64,000 nt of DNA from Alnus glutinosa. Taxonomy: Eukaryota > Streptophyta > Magnoliopsida > Fagales > Betulaceae. This document shows positions 10,136 through 21,825 of the stretch, piece after piece. A model generated the notes under the pieces. It had not been told where the DNA came from. It did no database searches and saw only the letters and a list, made by a program, of their open reading frames with translations. How positions within the stretch are numbered: the stretch's first letter is position 1; each line of letters opens with the position of its first letter. Position numbers and translations under genes: made by a program. Where the stretch lies: positions 4,915,501 through 4,979,500 of the forward strand of contig NC_084892.1 of the NCBI RefSeq assembly GCF_958979055.1, in the 5' to 3' direction.

Positions 10136-10671
10136 TCTGCGCTATCACTCCAAAAGGACTAGTCAATTTGAAACTTCCCTAGAATCCATTATAAAGCCCA
10201 GTTTTACCTATTAACTAGACAATGTGGGACGTAGTGCCCATGAGTATCTTTATAAATCATTCACTCTATGTGAGCTATTCATCACTTTTCAATATGGGAT
10301 TGAGGTGTTACAAACTCCCCCCCTTAAACTCATGACGTCCTCGTCAAGGCCATGTCATGCAACGCTCCAGTACCACATGGCCTGGCATTACTAAGTGGCT
10401 CTGATACCATTTGTAACGACCTAAAGAAAAGTACTAGCCACATCTACGCTATCACCCTAAAAGGACTAGTCAATTTGAAACTTTCCTAGAATCCATTATA
10501 AAGCTCAGTTTCACCTAGTAACTAGGCAATATGAGACTTAACATCCATGAGTATCTTTATAAACCACTCACTCTATGTGAGCTATTCATCTCTTCTTAAT
10601 ATAGGATCGGGGGTGTTACAAACATGGTCAAGCCTCAATATTTATCAATTTTTAGTTTAAATAAAAATACT

Positions 10672-10889
10672 TGCAATAGAACATATATATGTATATACAC
10701 ACGATATTATTTAGATAATTAACCATACTTTTAAGTCTAGGGGACTACAAGTAATTATCATTGTCATGATATAATATGCATTGTACCAAAGAAACACTTA
10801 TTAAGAAGTGGATGATAGGATCAAGAAGTGGTAGGTAATGATCAGCCTCTTAAAGGGGGGAAGGACTCTCCAAGGACTCCAGTGTTAGA
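10672..10889 (-). pseudogene. Beta-1,3-glucanase relic, copy A
   Basis: About 90 bp at 10797-10887 match the middle of glucanase exon 2 (5200-5292 of gene 1): the words CACTTATTAAGAAG, GGATGATAGGATCAAGAAG and GGACTCTCCAAGGACTCC. The preceding 120 bp resemble the 3' flank of the intact genes, including GTCTAGGGGACTACAAGTAA. The relic therefore joins a 3' flank directly to an internal exon segment, with the C-terminal coding part deleted. It is non-functional. Confidence 0.75.
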
Positions 10890-10896
10890 GTTAATT

Positions 10897-11183
10897 TGTT
10901 TAGGTTTACAATTTTAAAAAGTGAGATTTAAAATAAATATTTTTAAATGTCCGATTTGTAAACATGATTTTAAAAAATTTAGCTAAGCATTTGGTAAAAT
11001 CGCATTTGAGCCTTTAAAATTATGTGTATTCAAAAAAACACATCATTGCTTACGATTTGAAAATATGAATTTTTTATGCTTTCAAATTTTAATTTTTTAA
11101 AAACGCAATTCCAAACAATGCATATTTTGCAATTTTGTTTAAAATCCCACTTTTTATATACGAAATTGTAGTGCCAAACATAC
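10897..11183. repeat. AT-rich inverted-repeat element, copy A
   Basis: The left part (TTTACAATTTTAAAAAGTGAGATTT) and the right part (AAATCCCACTTTTTATATACG) are inverted relatives. The interior is AT-rich with TTTAAAA words. Copy B is at about 22588-22877. Related AT-rich stretches occur near 31350-31620 and 50480-50720. It has no coding content and is probably a MITE. Confidence 0.45.
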
Positions 11184-11819
11184 TTTTTTTTTTTTTTTTT
11201 TTTGAACAGAGTAGACCTTCTTCATTGAATCGAAAAGCCCAAGGCAAGGACAATAACAAGAGGTGCCAGACCTCATACCCTAAGCCAGATAAATCTAACT
11301 TGTACAGTAACCTAAACAATACATAATCATTACGGGACAAACAATGAGCTCCTCTTTATAATAAAGCACATTCAACAAATAAAAGAGGACAGATCTAGCA
11401 TCTAAGCTAACAAATAATTCAATATCATTTAAGCATCACAGACGCAAACTGTGAATACACTAGAAAAACATAAACACTTTAAAACAGAAGCCAACATCGA
11501 GACCGGCGTTGAGTGGCACAGTCGCCGACAACGGCGAGTGCAGACCACGCACCGCCACCGGAGACCTCCTCTACAGCAGAAACTCGCCAGAAGACCTCAG
11601 AACCACCGAAAAACCCCCAACTGCACCCTAGAAGATAAGTCGTGACCCACACGCGCCGGTCCAAGGAGAGACTCCCCTGGCGCGTGTAGGCCACGCGCCT
11701 AGTGTGAAGAACCGGCACAGCTGTGGCTGGAAGCTGCTGGACCGGAAGAAACGGACGACCACCGTGGAGAGCGCGTGTCTTGAGAAAACCAGCCAAAGTG
11801 AGCAGATCTGACTCCATAG

Positions 11820-11862
<43 letters not shown>

Positions 11863-12170
11863 CCGTAAAAACACACGAAAATGTCGCTCCCCAACCCAAA
11901 GCCCGTGAAGTCTTCTGCCTGGGAACATCAACCACCATCGGATCAAATCCGGGGGAACAAAAACTTCAAAGCCCTAATGGCTTGGGTACGCAAAAAACTG
12001 CACTAGCAATAGCCAGGGATGAGAAAAACCCATCCCCCACCCTAAAAAGACGAGGGAAGAAACACCACTGAGGGAGGGAGGCGTGGAAACCTCATCCCCC
12101 CCCCCCCCCCCCCCCTCGCTCGCGCAGAAACAAACCTCTCAAGCGTTGCTCTCTCTAGGGTCGGCGCTTA
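11184..12170 (-). mobile_element. LINE-like 3' fragment with oligo(T) tail, copy A
   Basis: A T20 run at 11184-11203 followed by GAACAGAGTAGACC and TTCATTGAATCGAAAAGCCC looks like the tail and 3' untranslated end of a plant non-LTR element on the minus strand. Beyond 11500 the sequence turns GC-rich, with CGCGCC and ACCGGC words and long but poorly conserved open frames. An A39 tract sits at 11821-11859 and a C20 tract at about 12096-12115. In the sister copy (22878-23860) the A tract is GAA-rich and the C tract short. No reverse transcriptase motif was found, so the class is tentative. Confidence 0.45.
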
Positions 12171-12224
12171 AGGAACAAATTAACTGACACTAAAACTTCA
12201 AAATGGAATCCGAGTTACAATAAT

Positions 12225-12822
12225 GCTCCGTTTGTTTCAACGTAAAATGTTTTTCGTCGTAAAATATTTTTAACGAAATCATTTTTCAGAAATTTGCCTG
12301 AAATTTTTTTCCAGAATTTGGCTCATACGAAAAAATACAAACGACAAAAAACCACAAGTTACGAGATTCTGTCACTAACCAACAGAATTCCAGCCACTTT
12401 TATTGGATTCCAACTACCGTTGCCGGAATCCGGGACAAATGGTCAGATTCCAGCCAATTTAGGTGGAATCTAGTGGCCGGCCGGATTCCGGCCTGTATTG
12501 CCAAAATCTAGGTTGCCGGATTCCAGTGATGGTCCTCGGAATCCAGCTAATGTTGACGAATCCGACAATCAGATACCAAAATTTGAGGATTTTTTGTGGA
12601 AGATTCGGGCTACCAACAAACTCTAATGCCTAGTAGTGGCGGATTCCCAAAAACGTGGGTGCAAGAATGGAGAGTTTAAATCCAGAAAACAATTTACGGT
12701 TTTTTTTTAAAATTAAAGAGGTTTTTACGATCAAACTAAAAATAATTTCTGTTGACCATGATTTTCAGTTGTATCAAACACCAAAAAATATAGAAAATAT
12801 TTTACGTCCAAACAAACTGGAC
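12225..12822. mobile_element. Terminal-inverted-repeat element with GATTCC-type repeats, copy B
   Basis: Full-length sister of the elements at 1-729 and 23902-24499. Termini are GCTCCGTTTGTTTCAACG on the left and CCAAACAAACTGGAC on the right, partly inverse. The interior holds spaced GGATTCC(A/G) words at 12390-12640. A short open frame near the right end is conserved among copies only through duplication. Confidence 0.7.
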
Positions 12823-13350
12823 ATAAGTTATAACATAAGTGATATAAGGCTAATGGTGTAGGGGAAAAAGTTTAAATTAACCATATTAAAATACATTTTT
12901 CTTGTTACATAAAAAATTGACTATAACATGATGACGAAGGATAGATCTGGCCCAAATTAATCACGGAGTTCTATATTATGCTAAAGCCCAATTGTTAACC
13001 CATTTCGCCCATTGTAACAAATCAATATTTCATATTTGTCCTTAACTACGTGAAGATGGCCATTTATTAGAATTCCTGTAATATTCTATGAGTAACTAGA
13101 TTTCTTGAAATCTTAACCATTATTTTAAAAAGGGTTAAATACCAAATTGCCCCTTATGGTTTACAAATTTTATTTTTAGCCCATTGAGTTTTCATTTTTA
13201 TCAAAAGAGAAATCTGTGCTGTGGGAAGAGACGAAAATGGTATCTCCGTTCATTTTTCTGTCATAAACTAATATCCCGTCATGTCATCTTATACATGTCG
13301 GCGTATTTATGTGACACCTGTCCCTAGAACCATGTTAGCACTGACATGGC

Positions 13351-13353
<3 letters not shown>

Positions 13354-13408
<55 letters not shown>
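13354..13408. repeat. (AT)n microsatellite
   Basis: A run of AT dinucleotides interrupted once by CAT. The corresponding site in unit C near 25030 has only about five units. Confidence 0.9.
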
Positions 13409-14783
13409 TTTAAGGACTTAAAAAAAAATTCTAGAGCCACCCCCAAACCCAATTTTGGGAGTGACTGAAACACCATGTGGCCCTTGGCCATTTATCTTCT
13501 ATTGTTTATTTATTTTTATTTTTTTGGGAATTAGCTGGCCTATCCTTTGAGCCGCCCGACCCCTGGCTGTTACGATAAACATGTGCAAATTCTATGCTTC
13601 CAAAGATGGTTCTGTACAGCATTTGGAGGTTACTAGCCAATACTTGACATGATGTACGTACTCCACGTCGTTCCAATTACGCTGTCACTCGGGGAATAGA
13701 AAGCGATGTGAAAATTTTATGGTTCGGTTATTGACGTATTACATAAGATGATAAGAACAGCCTGCTAGAAAATTGAGTTACCTTTCTTTTTTTCTTTTTT
13801 TCTTTTTATGTGAATTCTTTTGCACATCCTTTGATGTCCAACTGTAAAAGAAGATAAGTACTGTAAAAAAATAAAATAAAAAATAAAAACTATTAAAGAA
13901 GATTATATAAAATTTCGGACCAAGATCTGCTATAAACTGAAAATCATTGTTATTATCGTTGTCCTTTTTATTGGGTAGGGCCGTGAGAAGGGCCTTCTGC
14001 CCGAGCAAGAGGTAAGCCGTCGAAGAAAGTTGCTCGGACAGAGAGACTCCTTCTCTCACAGTTCCTCTACAAATTTTCTTCAATTTTTTTAATATATAAA
14101 TTTGTACCGACATGGATTACAAATTATACCTAGCACCTGTCATGTAGAATCCCGCGCCTATGAATGCGGAGAAATTGCAGTGAAAATGATAGTATCTCTA
14201 TTATTTTTCTTCTCCAATTGTGCAGTCCCAATATTGGACGAACAAATAGTGCATTTTAGTATGGTTTATGAAATACTAAATGGAATTAATGATATTTGCT
14301 TGAGACAATTTAACGTACACAAAACTGTTCAAAAAAAAGGAAATTAAAATTCAATTATAGTATGAAATAGTGATAGAGTAATGATGGAGACTCGAGCAAG
14401 ATCAGTGAAATAGTGATGATTTATTTTATGGTTCAGATTAAATTTTATACATCTAACAGTGTATGAATTGTCATGTCATTTAAAACTTTAAATGACGTGC
14501 TAGCATGTATATTGTTAGACGAAGGAAACAGAATTTGCAGTAATTCTTGTGATAGTAATATTAGATCATGACATTGACTTCGGCTGCTTAACCAATCAGG
14601 TGCTAATTAAAGGGAAAATCAAACTGTTACACAGGAAAGGCAAAGTGGCATGATCATGTCTCGATCAGTAGTGTAATTAATTACTTAACCAGAAAAGACT
14701 GAAAAGTAAAAAGTATTTGCCATAGAACATTTGATCTTATTGAAATAACCATAGTTTTGAGTCTACGGGATTACAAGTAACTC

Positions 14784-14789
14784 TTTATT
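14784..14789 (-). terminator. Candidate poly(A) signal AATAAA, gene 2
   Basis: AATAAA on the minus strand 62 nt past the stop of gene 2, matching genes 1 and 3. Confidence 0.55.
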
Positions 14790-14850
14790 TGTTATCTTAA
14801 TTATGTGCACCAAACTGCACTTATTCCAGGATGCAGTAGAAGTGATATTC

Positions 14851-16225
14851 TTAGCCGAAATTCACTTGGAACTTGGGCTGTTTATTTGGAAGAAAGAGTC
14901 CAAAATTTTTCTCATATTCTGGATTTTTCTGATTTTCATCAAACAAGGCAAATACGTAAGTTTCTATAGGTTTTCCAGGTTTCTTTGGAGTCCCTCCCTT
15001 CACATGCTGAACCAAATTCGTAATGTAAGTTCTTTCATTGTCAAGAGATGTGGCTGTCCCGCCACCTGAAGGCCAACCAGACTCCGATATAACGATCTCC
15101 AAAGACCCCCCGCCAGCCTTGTCTAGTGCTGCGTAAACGGCATCTAAAATGGCGTCAAAAAGATTACGGTAACTGAGCGAGCCATCAGTCACTACAGGTG
15201 AAGGAGCTGTGAAAAGAGCATAATCAAGACGAATGTCTCTGGTGTTGCCAATGTAACTAAAGTAGGGGTACAAGTTAACAAGTAACGGAGATCGGTTGTT
15301 CACTAAGAAGCGGATGATTGGATCGAGAAGCGGCCGGTAATCAGACTTGAACGAGCCTTTTGACGGAGGAAAGGATTCTCCAAGGACTCCGGTGTCAATG
15401 GCAGTGGAAACTTTGATTTGGTTCACGAGGCCGGCCGTAGAAATTGCATTTTGAATGTTTTGCATGGCAGGGACAAGGAATTGTGCAAATCCATCTGAAG
15501 GCTTCACTTCGTTTCCAACAGCAATGTATTTGAATTTGACATTACCAAAGTTTTTCACATTGTTTTGAACCCAAGAATTTGCATTGGCTTGGCTCGAAGC
15601 AATGTTTTGAAGGTTATCATTTGGAAGGCCAAGAATGAGCTCAATGTTGGAGCCTCGAAGGGCTTGGAGAGTTTCTTGGTCGGCATAATAGATTCTCATT
15701 CTTCGGATGTTATATTGCTTATAGAGTGCGACAACCTCAGATGGCTTTGGTAGGTTGTTCCCGACTCTTCCATAACAAACACCAATTTGGGCACCTGCAA
15801 TATTAGATTAAACAATAAGTCAATATTTAATTTTTTCTATCAAAAGGCCGGAATTAACTAATTATCATGAAAAAGTCGCATCGTCCTTTAACTCGTCTGA
15901 ACTAATATCCTAAACTTAATGAATCTATTAGGAGATTTTTTGTGGCTATGAGAGGCTGATCAAGGCATGTGATAAATTCACAACCTCTAGAAGTCGGAAT
16001 AAAAAATGAAGATGATTCATTTTATAGTCAAGATTTTGTTTTGTTGCATCTAATTAACGATGTACATATTGTAATGCCATTTAAAAATGTTAAATGACGT
16101 GACAACATATATATACCTTTAGATCTTTGAAATCTAATATAAACCTCGTAATTAATCTTCTATTTCACTTGAAATTGAAAGAGGATCTTTTTCCCATAAA
16201 CGATTTGTTTAGGACTATAACAAGG

Positions 16226-16262
<37 letters not shown>

Positions 16263-16357
16263 CCTGTTTGGCCTAGGGTGGCAATTAGCAGCCCAAGCAA
16301 TAGCAGTATGGAAATCATCGATGGAGGGCTTTTGCGAGCATAATTGGATTTAGCCAT
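14851..16357 (-). CDS. Glucan endo-1,3-beta-glucosidase (GH17, PR-2 type), array gene 2
   Basis: Second intact copy, 345 residues: exon 1 complement 16264-16357, exon 2 complement 14851-15794, with a 469-bp phase-1 intron whose donor is GTATCT. The signal peptide reads [16 protein letters not shown] and is followed by a leucine-rich core. The mature start AQIGVCYGR, Glu127 (VGNEV) and Glu269 ([10 protein letters not shown]) are all kept. Against gene 1 the last 282 residues differ at 9 positions, among them Phe68Tyr, Gln78Arg, Thr109Asn, His184Tyr and Gly211Ser. Against gene 3 they differ at 5. The role is the same as gene 1: apoplastic callose or fungal glucan hydrolysis. Spacing to gene 1 is about 10.1 kb, start to start. 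A T18-tailed LINE lies about 950 bp upstream of its start codon. Confidence 0.95.
16229..16260. repeat. (GA)16 microsatellite on the 5' splice site of gene 2
   Basis: Starts two bases past the splice donor of exon 1 (minus strand GTATCTCTCTC). It is the shorter allele-like version of the repeat in gene 1. Confidence 0.95.
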
Positions 16358-16423
16358 TTGAACAAATATATAGAAGAAAATAAGCAAAGAAGTATGCTTT
16401 TAACAATATCAAGCAAACTGCCC

Positions 16424-16498
16424 TTTTATAGACGGGTACGGAGGCTTTTTCGTCAGATTTTTGGGTGACCATTACAGTCCAGATTTTTCACTGGTCAA
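16424..16498 (-). promoter_or_regulatory. Gene 2 core promoter: TATA box and W-box-like site
   Basis: TATAAAA at 16430-16424 lies about 67 nt before the ATG on the minus strand. TTGACC lies at 16498-16493. The layout is the same as in gene 1. Confidence 0.55.
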
Positions 16499-17308
16499 GC
16501 ATTCCAATATGGAAATCACTAAGTTGTTCCCAAAGTATACCACTTGCATCATTAATTTATCAATGCAGATCTAACTCATGCTTGTTATCTATCTCTCCCT
16601 ACCTTAATTTGAATGGTCTGCAATTTGTCCACGTCCCTTGTTAGGTAGGCTGCATTCATGTAGCTAGTCATATATACGAACACATTATGACATCACTAGG
16701 CATGGAAGGACTTGAAGAATCGGAGAAAAGCATTGTTCTTTGAACAAATTAAATATTTTCATTTTGGCTGCTAGCTGGTGCCCTAACGTACACGGTTAAA
16801 AAACTGACGATTAATTTGATCATATTATTACTAGGAGACCTGGACCGGCCTCTGGACTTAGGCTGCTTGACTCCGTGGGTGAGTTGGGGGGAATCGAAAG
16901 CGATCGATGTGATAAGTTTGTGGACAAGAATTTACTTTCACTGCACAAGTCTTTGTTTATTTACAAAATTTCCCTCTTAATCATTAATTAGTATTTTAAG
17001 AGGCCAGGATGTGAAGTGAAAGTCTTTGGGATGGAGCCTGTGATAGATCACTTAGAGCACCCCCCACTGGATTTCATGTGGACGTTTTGACCCTTGATAG
17101 CATTAATTGGAGAAGCTGCATGCCATCATCTAGAAGAAAATTGAAATAATTAGTGTTTCTGTTATATATATTATTTCGATGATTATTATGATTATTAAAA
17201 ATACCATGGATTAGGGATGTGATTATTTATGGTGGTTTTTCTGAATATGTAGCAATTAATTAATTCTATGGTCATTTTCAAGACTGTTGTCATTCCTTTA
17301 ACGGGTGC
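16499..17308. other. Upstream region of gene 2
   Basis: Parallel to 6386-7200 of unit A with short indels; no gene is seen. It ends where the LINE insertion begins, after CTTTAACGGGTGC. Confidence 0.6.
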
Positions 17309-19747
17309 TTTTTTTTTTTTTTTTTTAAACGGAAATCTCATCACATTATAGATCAAAACAACAATACAATTGATCCCAAAACACCGTGGAATCTAGGGAC
17401 AAACCATTTCCCTATCAATAATATTAGAAATGCATACAGGACTCTCTTTTAACCATTCCATGTTCATCTTCTGCTCTGCCACCACCTTTGCTAAGGCATG
17501 TACTGCACCATTAAGTTCTCTATGAACATGATTAAATTTAACAGTACGAAGCCCCTTTGTTTCCTTAATAATACTCTCAGTAAACTGCCCAATGTTAGAA
17601 AGATATGGAGGAGGGGAATTTACCTCATTTACGACCTGTGCCGCATCCCCTTCTATAATGACATCGATGAAACCAACCTCCTTGCAAAACAAAACTGCCT
17701 ATAGTGCCACCAAAGCTTCCACCATCTTTGGGTCAACCATAATTGGTCTTATTACACTTTTAGCTCCCATGACTTCACCCATACAGTTCCTAGCAACAAT
17801 CCCCATGCCAATGCACCCCTCCTTGATGTTGAGGACAGCGTCCCAATTAACTTTAATCAAACCTGTTGGAGGAGGAGACCATCTTTGCTGCCTAGCCGGA
17901 CAATGGCCAATTCCACCAGTTGGAGGTAACATCTCCTGTGAATTACATCTATGAAATTCCGTCAGTGACACCCCTACCTCAACATAGACTTCATTTGGAT
18001 TTATAAAGACACCTTCAAAGACCAAGGTATTTCTCTGAAGCCATATACGACGTGCAATAACCACCATTAATTCACCATTGGCCTTACTAATGTTACTCCC
18101 CATCTCCTCCAACAGCCCCTTGAAGCTTGTTGCATTGCTATTACACTTATGGAATAACGACTCTTTCCCACCCCAGACATCCTGCGCTGCAGGGCATGTC
18201 CACAACGCATGAATGGTAGTCTCAGGTTCCCTTTGACAGCAGGGACACATATTATTCTCCAACACTTTCCTCCTACACAGATTGACACGAGTGGGAAGGA
18301 TATTATGACAAGCACGCCATGCAAACAACTTTACATCATTTGGCACCATCAGAGCCCAAAGATTCTTCCAAACTCCTCTGTCTGAGTGCTCCATTGAACA
18401 CTGACCCCCCGAACTCTCTTCGATAGCCTTCCCCATTTGATATGCACTCCTCACAAAAAAAAACCCCCGTAGAAGTACCATTCCAAATTAACCTATCAAG
18501 GGGGAAGCAGGGGCTTAAAGGGATATTCTCAATAACACTGGCTTCTTCTTCCCGGAAGACCCCTCTAATTATATCTCCCTTCCAGCAACCCAACTCAGTA
18601 TTGATCAACTCCGAAACCAAAGCATTTGGATCTAACATCTGAACAGGAGATTGAACAGAATAGGTAGTTGGAGTAGGCAGCCACCTATCTTGCCAGATTT
18701 TAATGGATCTTCCATCTCCAACTCTCCATAGCAGGCCTAGCTTCAGTATCTCTCGCGCATTACAGACACTCCTCCATATGTAAGACACCCGGGATCCAAT
18801 GGGAACCTCCAAAAAAGAAGAGTTTGGAAAATACTTTGCCTTTAGAATCCAGGCTGTGTGGGAATTTGGATCTTGCATAATTCGCCACCCTTGTTTGGCT
18901 AAAAGAGCTCGGTTAAAAATAACCAAATCCCTAAAACCAAAACCTCCGGTAGATTTGCATCTACTCATTCGTTCCCAGCTCATCCAATGTATTTTAGATG
19001 TTTTTGACCTGTGTCTCCACCAGAAGGATTGCATCAAAGCATTGAGTTTCTTGCATAATGAGTTTGGCAATTGAAACACACTCATACAATATGTAGGGAC
19101 CGCCTATACCACTGCTTTTAATAACACCTCCTTACCCGCTTGAGAGAGGAAACAAACCTTCCAATTATTCAGTTTGGACATCACTTTCTCCGTTATAGAC
19201 TGGAAAGCTTGGTGCCGAGATTTGCCCACAAAGGTTGGTAGCCCTAAGTAAGCATCAATTCTATGAGTTTCATTTAAACCTGACAGTTGGAGTATTTCCT
19301 GCCTTCAGTCCGAGCTCGTGTTCCTACTGAAAAACACAGAGGTCTTGTGGAAGTTCAGTTTCTGCCCAGAAGCTTTCTCGTATACGACCAAGATCTTCAT
19401 AAGCCTTCTCCATTCAACTGAGTTGGCCTTACAAAATAAAATACTATCGTCTGCAAAGAACAAATGGCTTATCTTTGGACCCTTTGGAGATGTTGGCACC
19501 CCTGAAATAACACCTCTAAGCTCCGCCTTTGTAATCAACGAGCTGAAAGTCTCCGCACATAACAGGAACAAATATGGGGATATTGGATCTCCTTGACGTA
19601 TCCCCCTTGATGGATGAATATCCCCCACTGGTTGCCCATTAATAATAATAGAATATTGCACTGAAAGAACACACGCCATCACCAGATTAACCCATCTCTC
19701 ATCAAAACCCATTTTGAGCATTGTAGCCTCCAAGAACGGCCATTCCA
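17309..19747 (-). mobile_element. 5'-truncated L1-type LINE with reverse transcriptase, zinc-binding and RNase H remnants
   Basis: An oligo(T) run at 17309-17326 is the poly(A) tail of a minus-strand insertion. Coding order from the right: reverse transcriptase entered mid-domain (VEWPFLEATM, GQPVGDIHPSRGIRQGDPIS, HLFFADDSILF, the FADD form of the catalytic box, near 19460); then the thumb and linker; a zinc-binding domain (KLFAWRACHNILPTR, MCPCCQ, ALWTCPAAQDVW near 18200-18330); then RNase H (KVNWDA, EGDAAQVV, HRELNGAVHALAK). Frames are broken near 19085-19305 and 18336-18481. A Trp codon is TAG at 17699-17701, where the sister copy at 55.2 kb keeps Trp. The 5' junction at about 19743-19750 shares CACCAAC with the flank. 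Against unit A about 850 bp of flank is missing. It is defective and immobile without help. Confidence 0.88.
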
Positions 19748-19845
19748 CCAACTTAATTCTTAACTCAAATCTAAACATTACAACCCAAAAACCATGTTTT
19801 GATCGAAGAAATTGTCAACACACTAAAACCTAACAATAAAATTTA

Positions 19846-20428
19846 GGCCTTATTTGGTTTGCGAAATAAACCTTCGGAATAGAATGATTATTCCTATTAT
19901 TTTGTTTTGTAAGAGTCTGGAATAGTTAGAATAAATATTTCTTTACGAAGAGGAATGCCGATTCTTCTAAAAAAATGAAAAGAATAGCTATTCCAATGGG
20001 AATGGACTACAATTTCCAGTAAAAAATAAACATTCTTATTTTATATTTTCTTTCAAATTTTTTTTTCAAAAAATAAATAAAGAAAAAGAAGAAGAAAAAA
20101 AGAAACCAAATCCAACCCCCTACACAATGGTTGACCGATCACCCCCTGAGCAATTGGGGGTGGCCCCGGGTCTTTGGTGGGTGGTCGGCCACCCACCATT
20201 TTTCTTTTTTTTCTTTTTTTCTTTATATATAATTTAAGTTTTTTTTTTTTTTCAAAAAAAATATAATGTGAGGTTTCTTTAGTAATTTTCAATGGATTCC
20301 AATTAAAGTGTATGTGTTGTTGCCAAACTGAATATTATGAATAATCATTCCATTTTACTCTCTTTTATTCCTGAGAATAACTATTCATTTTCTCAATATA
20401 ATACTCATTTCGCAAACCAAATGAGACC
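19846..20428. mobile_element. Tourist-like MITE, copy B
   Basis: Sister of 8145-8770 with the same TTA flanks (19843-19845 and 20429-20431). The ends GGCCTTATTTGG and CCAAATGAGACC have acquired substitutions. The interior differs by several poly-A/T length changes. Confidence 0.8.
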
Positions 20429-20708
20429 TTATATATATAAGTAAGCATCTCTTATAACATATGAGTACCATACTCTAAACCCTATTAGAGCTGAAATCTC
20501 TATTTCTCTTACCCGATGTTCTTGGTTAGCCCTTCCCCTAAGGGGTTGGTATGTAACAAGTGCATACTATACCGTCCGCTGCAATGTCCATGTATTCTAT
20601 CATCAACCTGATAATTTAATTTCAAGATATACAGCTTCCTTATTATAATAGAGTTTTCAAAAGTGATATTACAATGACCTAAGGAAAAGTGCGAGCTACA
20701 TCTATGCT

Positions 20709-21825
20709 TAGGGTTGAGCATGGGGGCGGGGATGCCCGTTTTTTGGCCCCGCCCCACACCCCTGCGAGTTGCGAAAATCACACCCGCAAACCGCACAAAA
20801 TGGGGAGAACCCGTGTTGTGCGGGGTGATGCAGGGTGGGGTGATGCTGGGCGAGGGGTGCGGGTTGTGCGGGGAGGGGACGGGTTTAATACCTAGATTTA
20901 GAAACATGAGAAACCAAACCAAAGCTAGATTTTCTCAGGAACCAAACAAAAAAATCAGATTCAAACAATCCCGAATTCAAACAAAATCAGACTCAAACAA
21001 GAAAATCACAAACAAATCACAAAAAGGATGAGAGGTCACTGACCTCAGGATCGGGGACTTGGCGAGGCCTCTTGAAGTGAGCATCGACGATCTTCCCTCC
21101 ATTCCCGGTATCCTCGTCAACCCTAATCTGGAGCTTTTGATAGGTCTTGAATGTTGCACATTCAAGCCCTTTAATTTGCTATTGTTAAACCCTTAGCTTT
21201 ATTGTAATTTAACATTTTGCATTGTTTTTGTGTTTCAGGCATTTTCAAGATGCTAAGGAAAAGGACAAGTGAAGCCATTAAATTTGAGCTTAAATTGACA
21301 TTAATGCAAGAGATTATCTTTTTGTAGGATTTGGTGGAAAATTTGGAAATCATAAAAGAATAAATGAGAGAAAGAAGAGATTACGTGGGACCTACGAAGA
21401 AAATAGAAAAGTTGGCTGCTGGAGAAGACGGAATCCACCTTATTAATTCATGACAACATATATTATTGATCATTGATTTTACCCATACTTTACATGATAA
21501 TCTAGAAATTAGCTTCATGACGCTCCCACAGGACTGGCGACTCGGCGAGGCCTATCAACTTCCATAATTCCATTGGAGCAGACGCAAGAAATCGTGAAGA
21601 AGAAGAAGAAGAAGAGATGAAAGGGTGTGGCGCTAGGAAATAGGAAGAAAAGAAAGCAAAAAATGTGAAGAGGTGGGGGGGGGTGCGGCGCTGCTAAGGT
21701 TAGTTTTTAGGGTTTTTTGTATTGTTTTTAATGGTGTGATGCAGTGCGAGTGTGGGGCGGGGCGGGTACCCTTTAATTTCCAAACGGACCACCCGCAGCC
21801 CGCACTGCGGGTCTGCTCATCCCTA
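20709..21825. mobile_element. Non-autonomous hAT element, copy B
   Basis: Begins TAGGGTTGAGCATGG and ends TGCTCATCCCTA. The flanking octamers are TCTATGCT (20701-20708) and TCTGTGCT (21826-21833), now differing at one base from each other while copy A keeps them identical. It carries the second copy of the ISU-like fragment and a GAA run near 21597-21616. Confidence 0.82.
21044..21142 (-). pseudogene. Captured ISU/IscU-like fragment, copy B
   Basis: The minus strand reads QKLQIRVDEDTGNGGKIVDAH then FKRPRQVPDPE. KLQIRVDE...KIVDAHFK is closer to the plant ISU pattern than copy A, suggesting copy A has decayed further. Only this piece is present and it should have no function in iron-sulfur assembly. 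Confidence 0.5.

Larger units (their letters stand above)
9012..10620 (-). mobile_element. TRIM-like miniature LTR retrotransposon, copy A, split by a hAT element
   Basis: Two direct repeats of 208-209 bp bound an internal region of only about 99 bp. The 5' LTR on the minus strand is 10412-10620 (TGTAACACC...GTTACA). The 3' LTR is 9012-10312 and is interrupted by the hAT element plus its 8-bp duplication. Two bases inside the 5' LTR is TGGTATCAGAGCC, the standard primer-binding site for initiator methionine tRNA. A purine run (AAGGGGGGGAG) adjoins the 3' LTR. No gag-pol exists, so it would depend on a partner element. No clear 5-bp target duplication was found. Copy B is at 20670-22310. Confidence 0.8.
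12823..14850. other. Unit B spacer and conserved 3' flank of gene 2
   Basis: This matches 730-1035 and 3378-4746 of unit A, and 24500-26600 of unit C. The part from 13130 to 13520 (starting AGGGTTAAATACCAAATTGCC) is shared only with unit C and replaces about 2.3 kb found in unit A. It includes an AT microsatellite. No gene is recognised. Confidence 0.6.

Noticed and set aside
9012..10620. Cassandra-type TRIM carrying 5S RNA promoter sequence
   Set aside because: The LTRs begin TGTAACACC but no 5S A-box, intermediate element and C-box order could be found.
11451..11946. Overlapping GC-rich open frames, also at 23122-23819
   Set aside because: Several frames are open at once on both strands, they are interrupted by homopolymers that differ between the copies, and no motif is conserved; treated as LINE-like repeat.
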